DNA from: an uncultured Eubacteriales bacterium
Lineage (GTDB): Bacteria; Bacillota; Clostridia; Lachnospirales; CAG-274
DNA length: 14,037 nucleotides
Assembly: GCA_905201505.1 (NCBI GenBank)
Contig: CAJKOJ010000050.1
Location: forward strand, 1-14,037
Reading direction: 5' to 3'
The translations under genes were made by a program, and so were the position numbers. Of this stretch, positions 6,612 to 13,824 are shown piece after piece; the stretch's first letter is position 1; each line of letters starts with the position of its first letter. The notes under the pieces are model-generated. The model saw nothing but the letters and a program-made list of their open reading frames with translations, was not told the DNA's origin and made no database searches.

Positions 6612-7502
6612 TTAGATCTCCTGTTTATTAAAATTAAGTGAAATAACAGCTCCCAATATAAGGAGCACACCAATTACAGCAATAATATTTATAGGCTGGT
6701 GAAGTATAAAAATACTCACAAGCACACCTACAGCAGGCTCAGCAGTTGCAAGAATTGATGCTGTGCCTGATTCAACTCCGGTAAGTCCTTTTGTATAAAG
6801 CAAAAAAGGAAGCACTGTCGATACAGCCACAATCAAAACAGCAGCTATAACTGCATTTAAATTGGATAATGCAAAAAACAAACTATTTGGTTCAATCATA
6901 GGTATTGAACCAATTGCAGCAAACACAAATGTATACACGGTCACTGTTATTGGTTTATACTTTTTTAAAGCATATCTGCCGAAAATACTATATAAAGCAT
7001 AAAAAATTCCTGAACCTATTCCACATATAACCCCATACAGTGTACCATTTATTTTACCGCCAATCAATCCTGTTACACACATAGAACCTATTACAGTAAC
7101 AACTAAGGCAGCTGCCTTAATATTTGTCATTTTTTCTTTAAAAAGAATAACAGACATTACTGTTACAAATACAGGTGCTGTATACAACAGCACAACAGCA
7201 ATTGCAGCACTGCATTCATTCATTGCAGTAAATAAACACCAGTTAAATAAAACAAAACTTACAATTCCTGTACCCACAAAATATTTAATATCTTTTATTT
7301 CTATTTTAAACAAATTTATATCTTTAAAAGCAAAAATTACTATAAGCAAAAATGCGGCACCAAAACTTCTGATTACAACAATATTTTTAGGTGATAGTCC
7401 ATATTCTGCAAGTGTATTTGAAAAAAGACTTATAAGTCCCCAAAGCACCGCACCGCATATCACATATAAATAGTATATTTTATCCTTTATTTTACTACCC
7501 AT
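6612..7502 (-). CDS. EamA/DMT-family transporter
   Basis: A 296-residue, very hydrophobic protein with about ten membrane segments arranged as two EamA halves, the drug/metabolite transporter (DMT) layout. Typical features are AVLWGLISLFSNTLAEYGLS in the first helix with IRSFGAAFLL after it, VLLYTAPVFVTVMSVILFKE closing the first half, and ILATAEPAVGVLVSIFILHQ (helix nine) in the second half. Such proteins export or import amino acids or other small metabolites; the substrate cannot be read here, but its position directly before proB makes an amino acid plausible. An ATG at 7523 is in frame, but the ATG at 7502 has AAAAGGTG at 5-nt spacing, and the promoter predicted at 7536-7564 would start the RNA only a few bases before 7523. 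It leads the transporter-proB-fthC-proA-sfsA operon. Confidence 0.92.
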   Translation of the reverse strand: MGSKIKDKIYYLYVICGAVLWGLISLFSNTLAEYGLSPKNIVVIRSFGAAFLLIVIFAFKDINLFKIEIKDIKYFVGTGIVSFVLFNWCLFTAMNECSAAIAVVLLYTAPVFVTVMSVILFKEKMTNIKAAALVVTVIGSMCVTGLIGGKINGTLYGVICGIGSGIFYALYSIFGRYALKKYKPITVTVYTFVFAAIGSIPMIEPNSLFFALSNLNAVIAAVLIVAVSTVLPFLLYTKGLTGVESGTASILATAEPAVGVLVSIFILHQPINIIAVIGVLLILGAVISLNFNKQEI

Positions 7503-7535
7503 TTTATCACCTTTTAAATTCATTGATTAAAGATA

Positions 7536-7564
7536 AATATAACATATTTTTTGTATAATTTCAA
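7536..7564 (-). promoter_or_regulatory. Sigma-A promoter of the transporter-proB-proA operon
   Basis: On the minus strand TTGAAA (7559-7564) and TATATT (7536-7541) are separated by 17 bp, and TGt precedes the -10 box (extended -10). Transcription should start near 7529, giving a leader of about 27 nt before the ATG at 7502. That is too short for a proline T-box or other riboswitch. Confidence 0.7.
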
Positions 7565-7872
7565 TAAATAATGAAAATTCTGCATTAAAAACAAAAAATA
7601 TCACTATGTTTTCATTTGTAAAACAGAATATTAGCCTCTGCTCAAAATCGCTTTAGTCAATTTACTTTAACTAAACAAAAATATCTTCTCAATACTTACC
7701 TATTTTAAAATAAACTTATATATACCTCAAACTTCTAGCTAAACAAAAATCATACAACAAAACTTTTTACAATACAATTTTACCTTTAATATCCATAATA
7801 GATTTTTTAAAATAACGCAAACTACTATCAGTAATAACAATATTAACTTATATTTCAGAAAGGACTGATTAA
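7565..7872. other. AT-rich intergenic region
   Basis: No gene, tRNA or convincing structured RNA is visible. The only repeat found is a 12-bp direct repeat, CTAAACAAAAAT, at 7671-7682 and 7739-7750, which could easily be chance in such AT-rich DNA. No clear promoter for the small plus-strand gene at 7873 was recognised. Confidence 0.6.
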
Positions 7873-7962
7873 ATGAGCGATGATAACTTGCCCCTTGAAG
7901 ATGATTACGGTGATGGTGATATACCTCCGATTGATCTTCCCCGCGAAGATAATGACAAATGA
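7873..7962 (+). CDS. Candidate 29-residue acidic micropeptide
   Basis: A short open frame, ATG to TGA, for a 29-residue peptide with nine Asp, two Glu and only one Arg and one Lys (net charge about -9). It has Pro-rich patches (IPPIDLP) and no cysteine, membrane segment or signal peptide. Support: AGAAAGGA (7857-7864) lies 8 nt before the ATG; an in-frame TAA directly precedes the ATG, so it is not the tail of a longer frame; and an AAGGAGC/GCTCCTT hairpin begins 3 nt after the stop. Its GC content (about 43% by hand count) stands well above the surrounding AT-rich spacer, as expected of coding sequence. I do not recognise the peptide. It could be a regulatory or protein-binding micropeptide, a leader, or the remnant of a lost gene. 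Confidence 0.5.
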   Translation: MSDDNLPLEDDYGDGDIPPIDLPREDNDK

Positions 7963-7965
7963 CAT

Positions 7966-7982
7966 AAGGAGCTTTGCTCCTT
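7966..7982 (+). terminator. Hairpin directly after the micropeptide frame
   Basis: AAGGAGC (7966-7972) and GCTCCTT (7976-7982) form a perfect 7-bp stem with a TTT loop, followed by TACATATTTTATTT. The stem is good but the T-run is interrupted, so this is a probable weak intrinsic terminator for the small plus-strand gene. Confidence 0.5.
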
Positions 7983-8098
7983 TACATATTTTATTTATAA
8001 CAAAGTCTCCTAATAACAAAGATATATAATTATTTAAACACTTATTGTTTATCCATAATTTCTTATACAAATCAATTAATTTATGTTAAATATAATTC

Positions 8099-8153
8099 AG
8101 AAAAGTAGTTTAATTACATTCTTAATACTACTTTTCTATAAAAATATTTATAG
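8099..8153. repeat. Two overlapping perfect inverted repeats
   Basis: AGAAAAGTAGT (8099-8109) pairs with ACTACTTTTCT (8127-8137), an 11-bp perfect stem with a 17-nt loop. CTATAAA (8136-8142) pairs with TTTATAG (8147-8153) around AATA. The two stems share two bases, so they would compete. Function is unknown: a secondary terminator, a small RNA end or a decayed mobile-element end are possible. Confidence 0.45.
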
Positions 8154-8256
8154 TATTTGCATAAGTTAGAACATTTTAATATTTAAACTTATTTCCACAT
8201 TATAAAAGCCTAATGTTATATTCTTATATCAATCTATTAAATAAAAAACAGAAGTT

Positions 8257-8288
8257 AAAAACTCCCCGAAGATATTCTCCGGGGAGTT
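8257..8288 (-). terminator. Intrinsic terminator of the pectate lyase gene
   Basis: AACTCCCCG (8260-8268) pairs with CGGGGAGTT (8280-8288), a GC-rich 9-bp stem, and on the minus strand it is followed by a run of five T (8257-8261, partly in the stem). It begins 15 nt after the stop codon at 8304. This is the strongest terminator in the window. Confidence 0.88.
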
Positions 8289-8303
8289 CTTTATAATTTA
8301 AAA

Positions 8304-11300
8304 TTAATTAGCAGGTGTGAAAACCATATAATATAAGTTTGATGCATCTCTCTTTGTTACTTCATGAGCACCTGCTGTTAAATTGACAGTAACTATACCG
8401 TTAGCATCAGAATCTAACTTAGTTCCGTCAACCTTACAGTTATGCTTAGCATCTGCAGCATTAAACACTAATGTAAGTGTACCTGCTGTAGGAGCAGTAA
8501 ACTTAATATTTGTTGCTGTTTCCATCTTAAGACACTGTGTAAGAGTCATACCATTGTATATTACTGTTCCCTTATCATTTGCTAACTTACCTGAAATAGT
8601 ATAGAAAGTTGAATTAATTCCGTCACTTGTAAAGTTATGTACATAACTTCCTGAAGGAATAGGAGCAGTTGTTGTATCCTCTGTTGAAGCCTCACCTGTA
8701 GTAATTTCTGTAGATGGTTCCTCAGCCTTGTCTGTAATACCGGCATCATCTATATATAAACTTCTTGCTGCTGTTGCAGTCTGGAATGACATTGATGTAA
8801 TTGACTTTGCATCAACTCCTGTAACACTTACAGGGGCACTGCCGTTTACACTTAATGTTGCTGTATCATTATCAAAGTCAACTGTTATTACAATTGTTGC
8901 CTGGGTATTAGCAGCAGTATTAACACTTGTAGGTGTTAATACTGCACCTGCATTTACTCTCAATCCGTAATATGCATTAGTTTTATCATCAGCTGTTCTT
9001 ATACCTAATACTTCACCTTCTGTAACACCGTCAGCCTTAAGACCGTTTAACTGCATTATAGTCCATTTAGTACTAAGTATAGAAGGAGTAATTTTAGCTG
9101 TGTATATTACCTTGCCTGAAGTCTTTTCAGTCATTGGTAATGTTACCTTAACTGTATCTGTTGCAGAAGCGTCATTAATATAAATAGCTTTGCTTCCGCC
9201 GTTATCAGCAATTACTGCCTCTGCAGCCAAACCATCAGACTGAGTACCCTCTTTTGTTGACACTGTGTATGTAATACCACTTGTACCGTCCTTAGTAATT
9301 ACAGGACTGTCATTAAAATCATAATATGAATCATTATTGGTATTTTCTGTTGTCACCTCAGAAGTTGTAGCTTCTGTTGTCTTTGTTGTCTGCTCTGCAG
9401 TTGTTGCTTCTGTTGTTGCTTCTGTAACTTTAGTTGTTTGTTCTGCAGTTGTTGCTTCTGTTGTTGCCTTAGTTGTCTGCTCTGCAGTTGTTGCCTCTGT
9501 AGACTTTGTTGTCTGCTCTGCAGTTGTTGCTTCTGTTGTTGCTTTTGTTGTTTGCTCTGCAGTTGTTGTTTCTGTTGTAGTTTCTGTTGTCTGATTTGCA
9601 GTTGTTGTTTCTGTTTCATCAGGCTCACAAGGCATCTTCCAGCTGTTATCTAAAACTTTCTGAAGTATTGTAGCAACGTCAGCTGTATCTACCTTATTAT
9701 CTTTATTTACATCAGTAATACCAGCCTTAACTTCTGCCTTATCATTAAGCACAAGGTCTAACAACATAGAAACATCACTTATATCAACCTTACCATCAGA
9801 GTTTACATCACCGTATACCTTAACAGGATCTGGATTTTGTTCCTCTGTTGTACCTTCAGTTGTGCCTTCTGTAGTAGTTTCAGTTGTTATTTCTGTTGTA
9901 TTTTCAGTCGGAACAGTGATACCTGCTGTATATCCAATATAGTATAAGCAAGTCTTTGAACCTACTGCAAATATATGATAACTCTTTCCGGCTGCAACAT
10001 TAAGTCTTGCAATATCATATCTTGTAGAACCATCTGTGTTGTCAATTTTCATAACTACTGAACCATTTTCGTCAGTAACGTAAGTTATCTTGCCTCCATT
10101 GGTCTTTACAGCCATTGTAAATACGCCGTCAGCAGTTGGTTCAAATTTAACAAAGCCACCGCTTACAGGTATACCGTTAGAGTTCATAGGATTAAATCCG
10201 TCTGCACCAATTGGATTAGTATTAGGCTGAACCCAATCACCTAACTGATATGTCTTTCCGTTATATACAAAATCTATAGGACCGTTTTCTTCACTGTTAG
10301 TATAGAATGTATCGCCAACAGTAAGACCGTTTGATCCTTCAGCTATGTCATTAGTTACATCCCAAATTATTTCATCATTTAATACTTCATCAATAGGTTT
10401 TTCACTTATGACTGCTACATATGGATTAGACACTGTAATATTTCTTGAACCTGATACAGATGTTATAGAACCAAAGCCTGTTATCTCAGAGGCAGTAAAT
10501 GCACCCTTGTACTCAGTACCATCAATATTAAGTGTTACTGTCTTTGCATCCATATCAATTATAAATTTATAATTATATGTCTTATTTGCTGCTATTAAAG
10601 CTGTAGATGAAGCATAATTAGCACCATCTGTTCTTAATGTAATCATCTTGTTTGCATCAGTTGCAAGTGCAGCAACCTCAGTTGCAGTACCGTCAGCCCC
10701 ATTAGGTCCTAATATCTTTACAAATGACCACTTTCCGCTGGCAGTTGAAGGTGTAGCTGTACCACTTACAACAACTTTACCGCTTGTTATAGGTGTAACA
10801 AATGGTATATTTAATTCAGCAGCTAAAGCACTTGAAGAATCTGTAAGTGACCATGTATTATTAGCCTCATTATAAGTTACAGAAATACCTGCCCCGCTGT
10901 TAGTAACAGCTTCACCTAATTCTACAGGAACTGCAAATGTTGTTTCTTCTGTTTTTCCTTCAGTAGTTGTTTCTGAAACTGCCTCTGTAGTTGTTACAGT
11001 TGTAACTGGTGTAGGCGGATTAGGATTATCATCTATACCACCGCCGGCATACTGTAAAAGGTAAAGATAAGTACTTGAGCTTCCCTTTGTAATTGTATGT
11101 GCACCTGCTTTAATTGGTATTATTGTTGTACCAACTTGACAATCATAAGTAGTTCCGTCAATCTTAATTGTAGGAGCACTGCTTCTGTACAATACAACTG
11201 CCAAATCACCGTCTGAAGGAGCAGTGAATGTAATTAAAGTACTTGATTCCATTTTCACAGCTTTACTAAGAGTTTCCCCATCATAAGTCTGTGAATGACC

Positions 11301-13760
11301 TGAAGCAGAACTCCAGTCATTTGCTGTAACACTAAAGAATTCTTCAGTGTTTATTCCCTCTGTATAATTCCATGTATAAAGCTGACCTTTATATCTCAAA
11401 ACAGCAGTTGCAGTTGCTGTGCCATCTTTTGTAGCAGTCAGTTTATTAGGTGTTATAGATTCTACACTCCATCCAGGAAGATTAACATATATATCAAGAG
11501 GAGTATTAATATCTACATTACCGGTAAATACACCGTTACCTGAATCATTAAGCTGTGTACTTCCTGCATAAACAGTTGCACCGGTAGGATTAAATTCCTG
11601 AGTTTCATCATCAGCTGCTGTCAATGTAACAGAAACAACACCCTTTATTTTATCAAGATGTATTTCAGTAGCAGCATCTGTAGTTTTAACTGTAACATTT
11701 ACAGGCGCAGACGGTGCAATATAATCACCGGTATTAGTAATTGTTGCTGTATAACTTCCTACAGCAATCTGTTCAGCAGACTTATAAGTACCATCTCCCT
11801 GATCAGTTAAAACTGTACCGTTAGTTAATGTAACTGTTGCACCCTTAACAGGTGTATTTTCTGAACCTCCTGTAAGCTTAATAACAGCAAAACCATCATA
11901 ATCTACAGGTAAATCAGCTGTAGCAGTAAACATATCACCATCATTATTAAGTACTGTAGAAGTTATTACTTTATTTGAATAACCTTCTTTAGAAACAGTA
12001 ATAACATATTCTGCACCAAGTGATGCTGTAGCAGAGTATGTACCGTCACCATTGTTCTTAAATGTAAGACCATTTGCAACAACACTTGCATCAGTAAGAG
12101 GAGTATTGCCACTCTTAACTGTTATAATTATTTCACCTGATTCTGTCTCAGGGAAAGCCTTTAATACACCTGCATAAGTCTTTACATACTCAGGTACATC
12201 AGCAGCATCATTTAACACTGAAACATTAGTTGTCTTAGTTGCTGTATTATAGTAGAAATATTTAGGATTAGTATCATAATCCTTCATTGAACCACCATCA
12301 GGGAAAGTCAGTCCGTTATCTGGTATTCCTGATTCGTCTCTTGTTGCAGCAACAATTTTTGTACCCTTTATATCATCTATAGTTGTAGAACCTGCTAAAA
12401 TATCATTATATGTTTTTATATTAGCAGTAGCTTTCCTTGACTTATAAGCATTTTTACAGTTTTCAAAGTAATTAGCCTCTGAGAAACATGCAGCCTTACC
12501 TCTTAAGTCAATAGTCTGGCTTTTTGCATTGTCAAAATATGTATTGTAAATATGTACATTACCTCCGGCAGCAAGCGGCTGTCTTGATGCAACATTCTGA
12601 TACCAGTTATGATGTAATGTCATATAGAACTGGTCATTTGAATCACCTGCACCCAAAAGGTTTGTTTTATGACAGTCTATATAATGGTTGTATGCCATTG
12701 TATAGTACTGACCTCTCTTGAAGTCACAGGAACCGTCACCTTCTGCTTTATCACTTTCTGCAGGATTTGCACAATATCCCGGATAGAACACATTGTTATG
12801 TACCCATACTCTTTCAATAGGACAAGTAATAGGATCATCACCCTGGAAACCTAAACCATCCTCAGTATAATTCTTGAAAGTAAGATTTCTTACTTCAAAA
12901 CTCTTACCTGATTCAACAGGACAAGTAGAAGTCTGAGAGAATGTAAAGCCCCAACCGTCTATTGTTGCATCATCACCAATACCTTCAATAGTAATATTTC
13001 TTGCGTATTTAGTAATCGCAAGGTTACCGTTATCACCCTTAGAACCGCCTAATGCAGCATCTTTTGTATTATAAGGTGTAAGATTTTTAGGCACATTAAC
13101 CTTACCTATAAATCTTATTATAAGTGGGTGATTATCTGTAATTGTAACATCTTGAATAAATTTCATATTATTATTCAGAATATTACCAACACCTTCACAA
13201 GTTCTTGTATAATCAACATTAAAAGAATTTGAATGATAATCATACTTTCTTCCTTCATAACCAGGAACTTCAACAGTATCCTTGTTTTCATCAGTTACAT
13301 ATACAATAATAGCGTTATCTTTAGGTGTACCATCATTATTATAGCCGCCTATACCCTCATTGTAATTAAAATGTGCATATCCTGAACGGTCATATTCGTA
13401 TACTTTTATTCCCTTTCTTGTATGCTCTGTACCATCAGATGCTTTGATATAAATATCATATCTGCCTGCTTTAAGACCAGGAATATCAACTCTTCCGTAT
13501 CCGCTTGTTGATGAAGGTCTTACAAGGTATGTAAGGTCATTGCCAGTAAGATATGTATATTCTGTCTCACTGCTAAGCTTGTACCCAATCTTAACAGCCT
13601 CACTGTCTGGGTTTGAATCAGCCCATTCCGCATATAATGTTTCATTCCAGCCCGCAGAAATTGACGGAGCTGCAGAAACAGGTACTGTGCTGACAGCAAC
13701 ACTTGAAAATATCATAGTAGTTGATAAAGCTGCTGACAGCAATTTCTTAAAAAATTTCAT
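8304..13760 (-). CDS. Secreted multimodular PL1 pectate lyase with internal type I dockerin
   Basis: An 1818-residue extracellular enzyme that should cleave polygalacturonate by beta-elimination. Order: signal peptide (1-30, cut near VSA-AP); beta domain (31-123); PL1 lyase (about 125-540); three carboxypeptidase-regulatory-like repeats (541-617, 620-705, 707-788); beta-sandwich A (793-906); Thr-rich linker; domain B (949-1117); A' (1130-1279); linker; dockerin (1314-1373); long linker (1381-1475); B' (1480-1677); linker; A'' (1703-1818). PL1 marks: GDGSCDFKRG (calcium-site D342 and D346), HKTNLLG (K365), SRQP (R393, the PelC R218 equivalent) and GNVHIYNTYFDN. The two further arginines usual after RxP are Leu and Ala. 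There is no LPxTG or SLH anchor, so attachment is probably via cohesin on a scaffoldin. AGGAGGAG lies 6 nt before the ATG. The gene is monocistronic with its own promoter and terminator. Confidence 0.93.
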   Translation of the reverse strand: MKFFKKLLSAALSTTMIFSSVAVSTVPVSAAPSISAGWNETLYAEWADSNPDSEAVKIGYKLSSETEYTYLTGNDLTYLVRPSSTSGYGRVDIPGLKAGRYDIYIKASDGTEHTRKGIKVYEYDRSGYAHFNYNEGIGGYNNDGTPKDNAIIVYVTDENKDTVEVPGYEGRKYDYHSNSFNVDYTRTCEGVGNILNNNMKFIQDVTITDNHPLIIRFIGKVNVPKNLTPYNTKDAALGGSKGDNGNLAITKYARNITIEGIGDDATIDGWGFTFSQTSTCPVESGKSFEVRNLTFKNYTEDGLGFQGDDPITCPIERVWVHNNVFYPGYCANPAESDKAEGDGSCDFKRGQYYTMAYNHYIDCHKTNLLGAGDSNDQFYMTLHHNWYQNVASRQPLAAGGNVHIYNTYFDNAKSQTIDLRGKAACFSEANYFENCKNAYKSRKATANIKTYNDILAGSTTIDDIKGTKIVAATRDESGIPDNGLTFPDGGSMKDYDTNPKYFYYNTATKTTNVSVLNDAADVPEYVKTYAGVLKAFPETESGEIIITVKSGNTPLTDASVVANGLTFKNNGDGTYSATASLGAEYVITVSKEGYSNKVITSTVLNNDGDMFTATADLPVDYDGFAVIKLTGGSENTPVKGATVTLTNGTVLTDQGDGTYKSAEQIAVGSYTATITNTGDYIAPSAPVNVTVKTTDAATEIHLDKIKGVVSVTLTAADDETQEFNPTGATVYAGSTQLNDSGNGVFTGNVDINTPLDIYVNLPGWSVESITPNKLTATKDGTATATAVLRYKGQLYTWNYTEGINTEEFFSVTANDWSSASGHSQTYDGETLSKAVKMESSTLITFTAPSDGDLAVVLYRSSAPTIKIDGTTYDCQVGTTIIPIKAGAHTITKGSSSTYLYLLQYAGGGIDDNPNPPTPVTTVTTTEAVSETTTEGKTEETTFAVPVELGEAVTNSGAGISVTYNEANNTWSLTDSSSALAAELNIPFVTPITSGKVVVSGTATPSTASGKWSFVKILGPNGADGTATEVAALATDANKMITLRTDGANYASSTALIAANKTYNYKFIIDMDAKTVTLNIDGTEYKGAFTASEITGFGSITSVSGSRNITVSNPYVAVISEKPIDEVLNDEIIWDVTNDIAEGSNGLTVGDTFYTNSEENGPIDFVYNGKTYQLGDWVQPNTNPIGADGFNPMNSNGIPVSGGFVKFEPTADGVFTMAVKTNGGKITYVTDENGSVVMKIDNTDGSTRYDIARLNVAAGKSYHIFAVGSKTCLYYIGYTAGITVPTENTTEITTETTTEGTTEGTTEEQNPDPVKVYGDVNSDGKVDISDVSMLLDLVLNDKAEVKAGITDVNKDNKVDTADVATILQKVLDNSWKMPCEPDETETTTANQTTETTTETTTAEQTTKATTEATTAEQTTKSTEATTAEQTTKATTEATTAEQTTKVTEATTEATTAEQTTKTTEATTSEVTTENTNNDSYYDFNDSPVITKDGTSGITYTVSTKEGTQSDGLAAEAVIADNGGSKAIYINDASATDTVKVTLPMTEKTSGKVIYTAKITPSILSTKWTIMQLNGLKADGVTEGEVLGIRTADDKTNAYYGLRVNAGAVLTPTSVNTAANTQATIVITVDFDNDTATLSVNGSAPVSVTGVDAKSITSMSFQTATAARSLYIDDAGITDKAEEPSTEITTGEASTEDTTTAPIPSGSYVHNFTSDGINSTFYTISGKLANDKGTVIYNGMTLTQCLKMETATNIKFTAPTAGTLTLVFNAADAKHNCKVDGTKLDSDANGIVTVNLTAGAHEVTKRDASNLYYMVFTPAN
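9336..9620 (-). repeat. Tandem repeat encoding a Thr/Glu-rich linker
   Basis: Residues 1381-1475 form a low-complexity linker with five copies of TTAEQTTK (from residues 1399, 1412, 1424, 1437 and 1453), spaced 12-16 residues apart. The DNA repeats with 36-48-bp periods, all multiples of three. Such linkers are usually flexible, and possibly glycosylated, spacers between modules. The repeat could change length by slippage while keeping frame. Confidence 0.9.
9642..9821 (-). other. Type I dockerin domain within the pectate lyase
   Basis: Residues 1314-1373 contain two F-hand calcium-binding segments: GDVNSDGKVDISDV (D1318, N1320, D1322, D1326, D1329) and TDVNKDNKVDTADV (D1350, N1352, D1354, D1358, D1361), each followed by a hydrophobic helix. 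The recognition pairs differ between halves (IS versus TA), so the two halves may bind cohesin differently. It is flanked by Thr-rich linkers and lies about 450 residues from the C-terminus. Confidence 0.93.
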
Positions 13761-13793
13761 TTTATTCTCCTCCTATTTTAATTGATGCCTTTA

Positions 13794-13824
13794 ATTATAC
13801 CACATTTTAACTTTTTTAAAACAA
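13794..13824 (-). promoter_or_regulatory. Extended -10 promoter of the pectate lyase gene
   Basis: On the minus strand TGGTATAAT (13794-13802) is a perfect extended -10 element; the -35 region is weak (TTGTTT at 13819-13824, 19-bp spacer). Transcription should start near 13787, leaving a 27-nt leader that contains AGGAGGAG. The start 34 bp from the -10 box fits well. Confidence 0.65.

Larger units (their letters stand above)
7963..8303. other. Intergenic region with several hairpins
   Basis: Between the micropeptide stop and the pectate lyase stop no coding frame is convincing. The region holds the hairpin at 7966-7982, two adjacent inverted repeats at 8099-8137 and 8136-8153, and the pectate lyase terminator at 8257-8288. 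The rest is AT-rich without recognisable features. Confidence 0.6.

Noticed and set aside
6611..6673. Longer ProB starting at 6673
   Set aside because: The 21 extra residues show no ProB similarity and overlap the transporter end; AGGAG at 7-nt spacing supports the ATG at 6610.
7503..7565. Proline T-box or riboswitch before the transporter-proB-proA operon
   Set aside because: The promoter at 7536-7564 leaves only about 27 nt of leader before the ATG, and no T-box sequence is seen.
7671..7750. 12-bp direct repeat CTAAACAAAAAT (two copies) as insertion-site duplication
   Set aside because: Nothing mobile lies between the copies, and such a repeat is likely by chance in DNA this AT-rich.
7855..8070. 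Minus-strand open frame of 71 codons in the intergenic gap
   Set aside because: It begins with TTG, has no Shine-Dalgarno, shows no recognisable domain and runs antisense to the better-supported micropeptide frame and its hairpin.
9336..9620. CRISPR-like array
   Set aside because: The repeats are unequal in spacing, in frame and encode a Thr-rich linker; there are no unique spacers.
9337..9653. Open frames on both strands within the linker repeat (Cys-, Val- or Gln-rich translations)
   Set aside because: They are low-complexity shadows of the Thr/Glu-rich linker of the pectate lyase, with no ribosome binding site.
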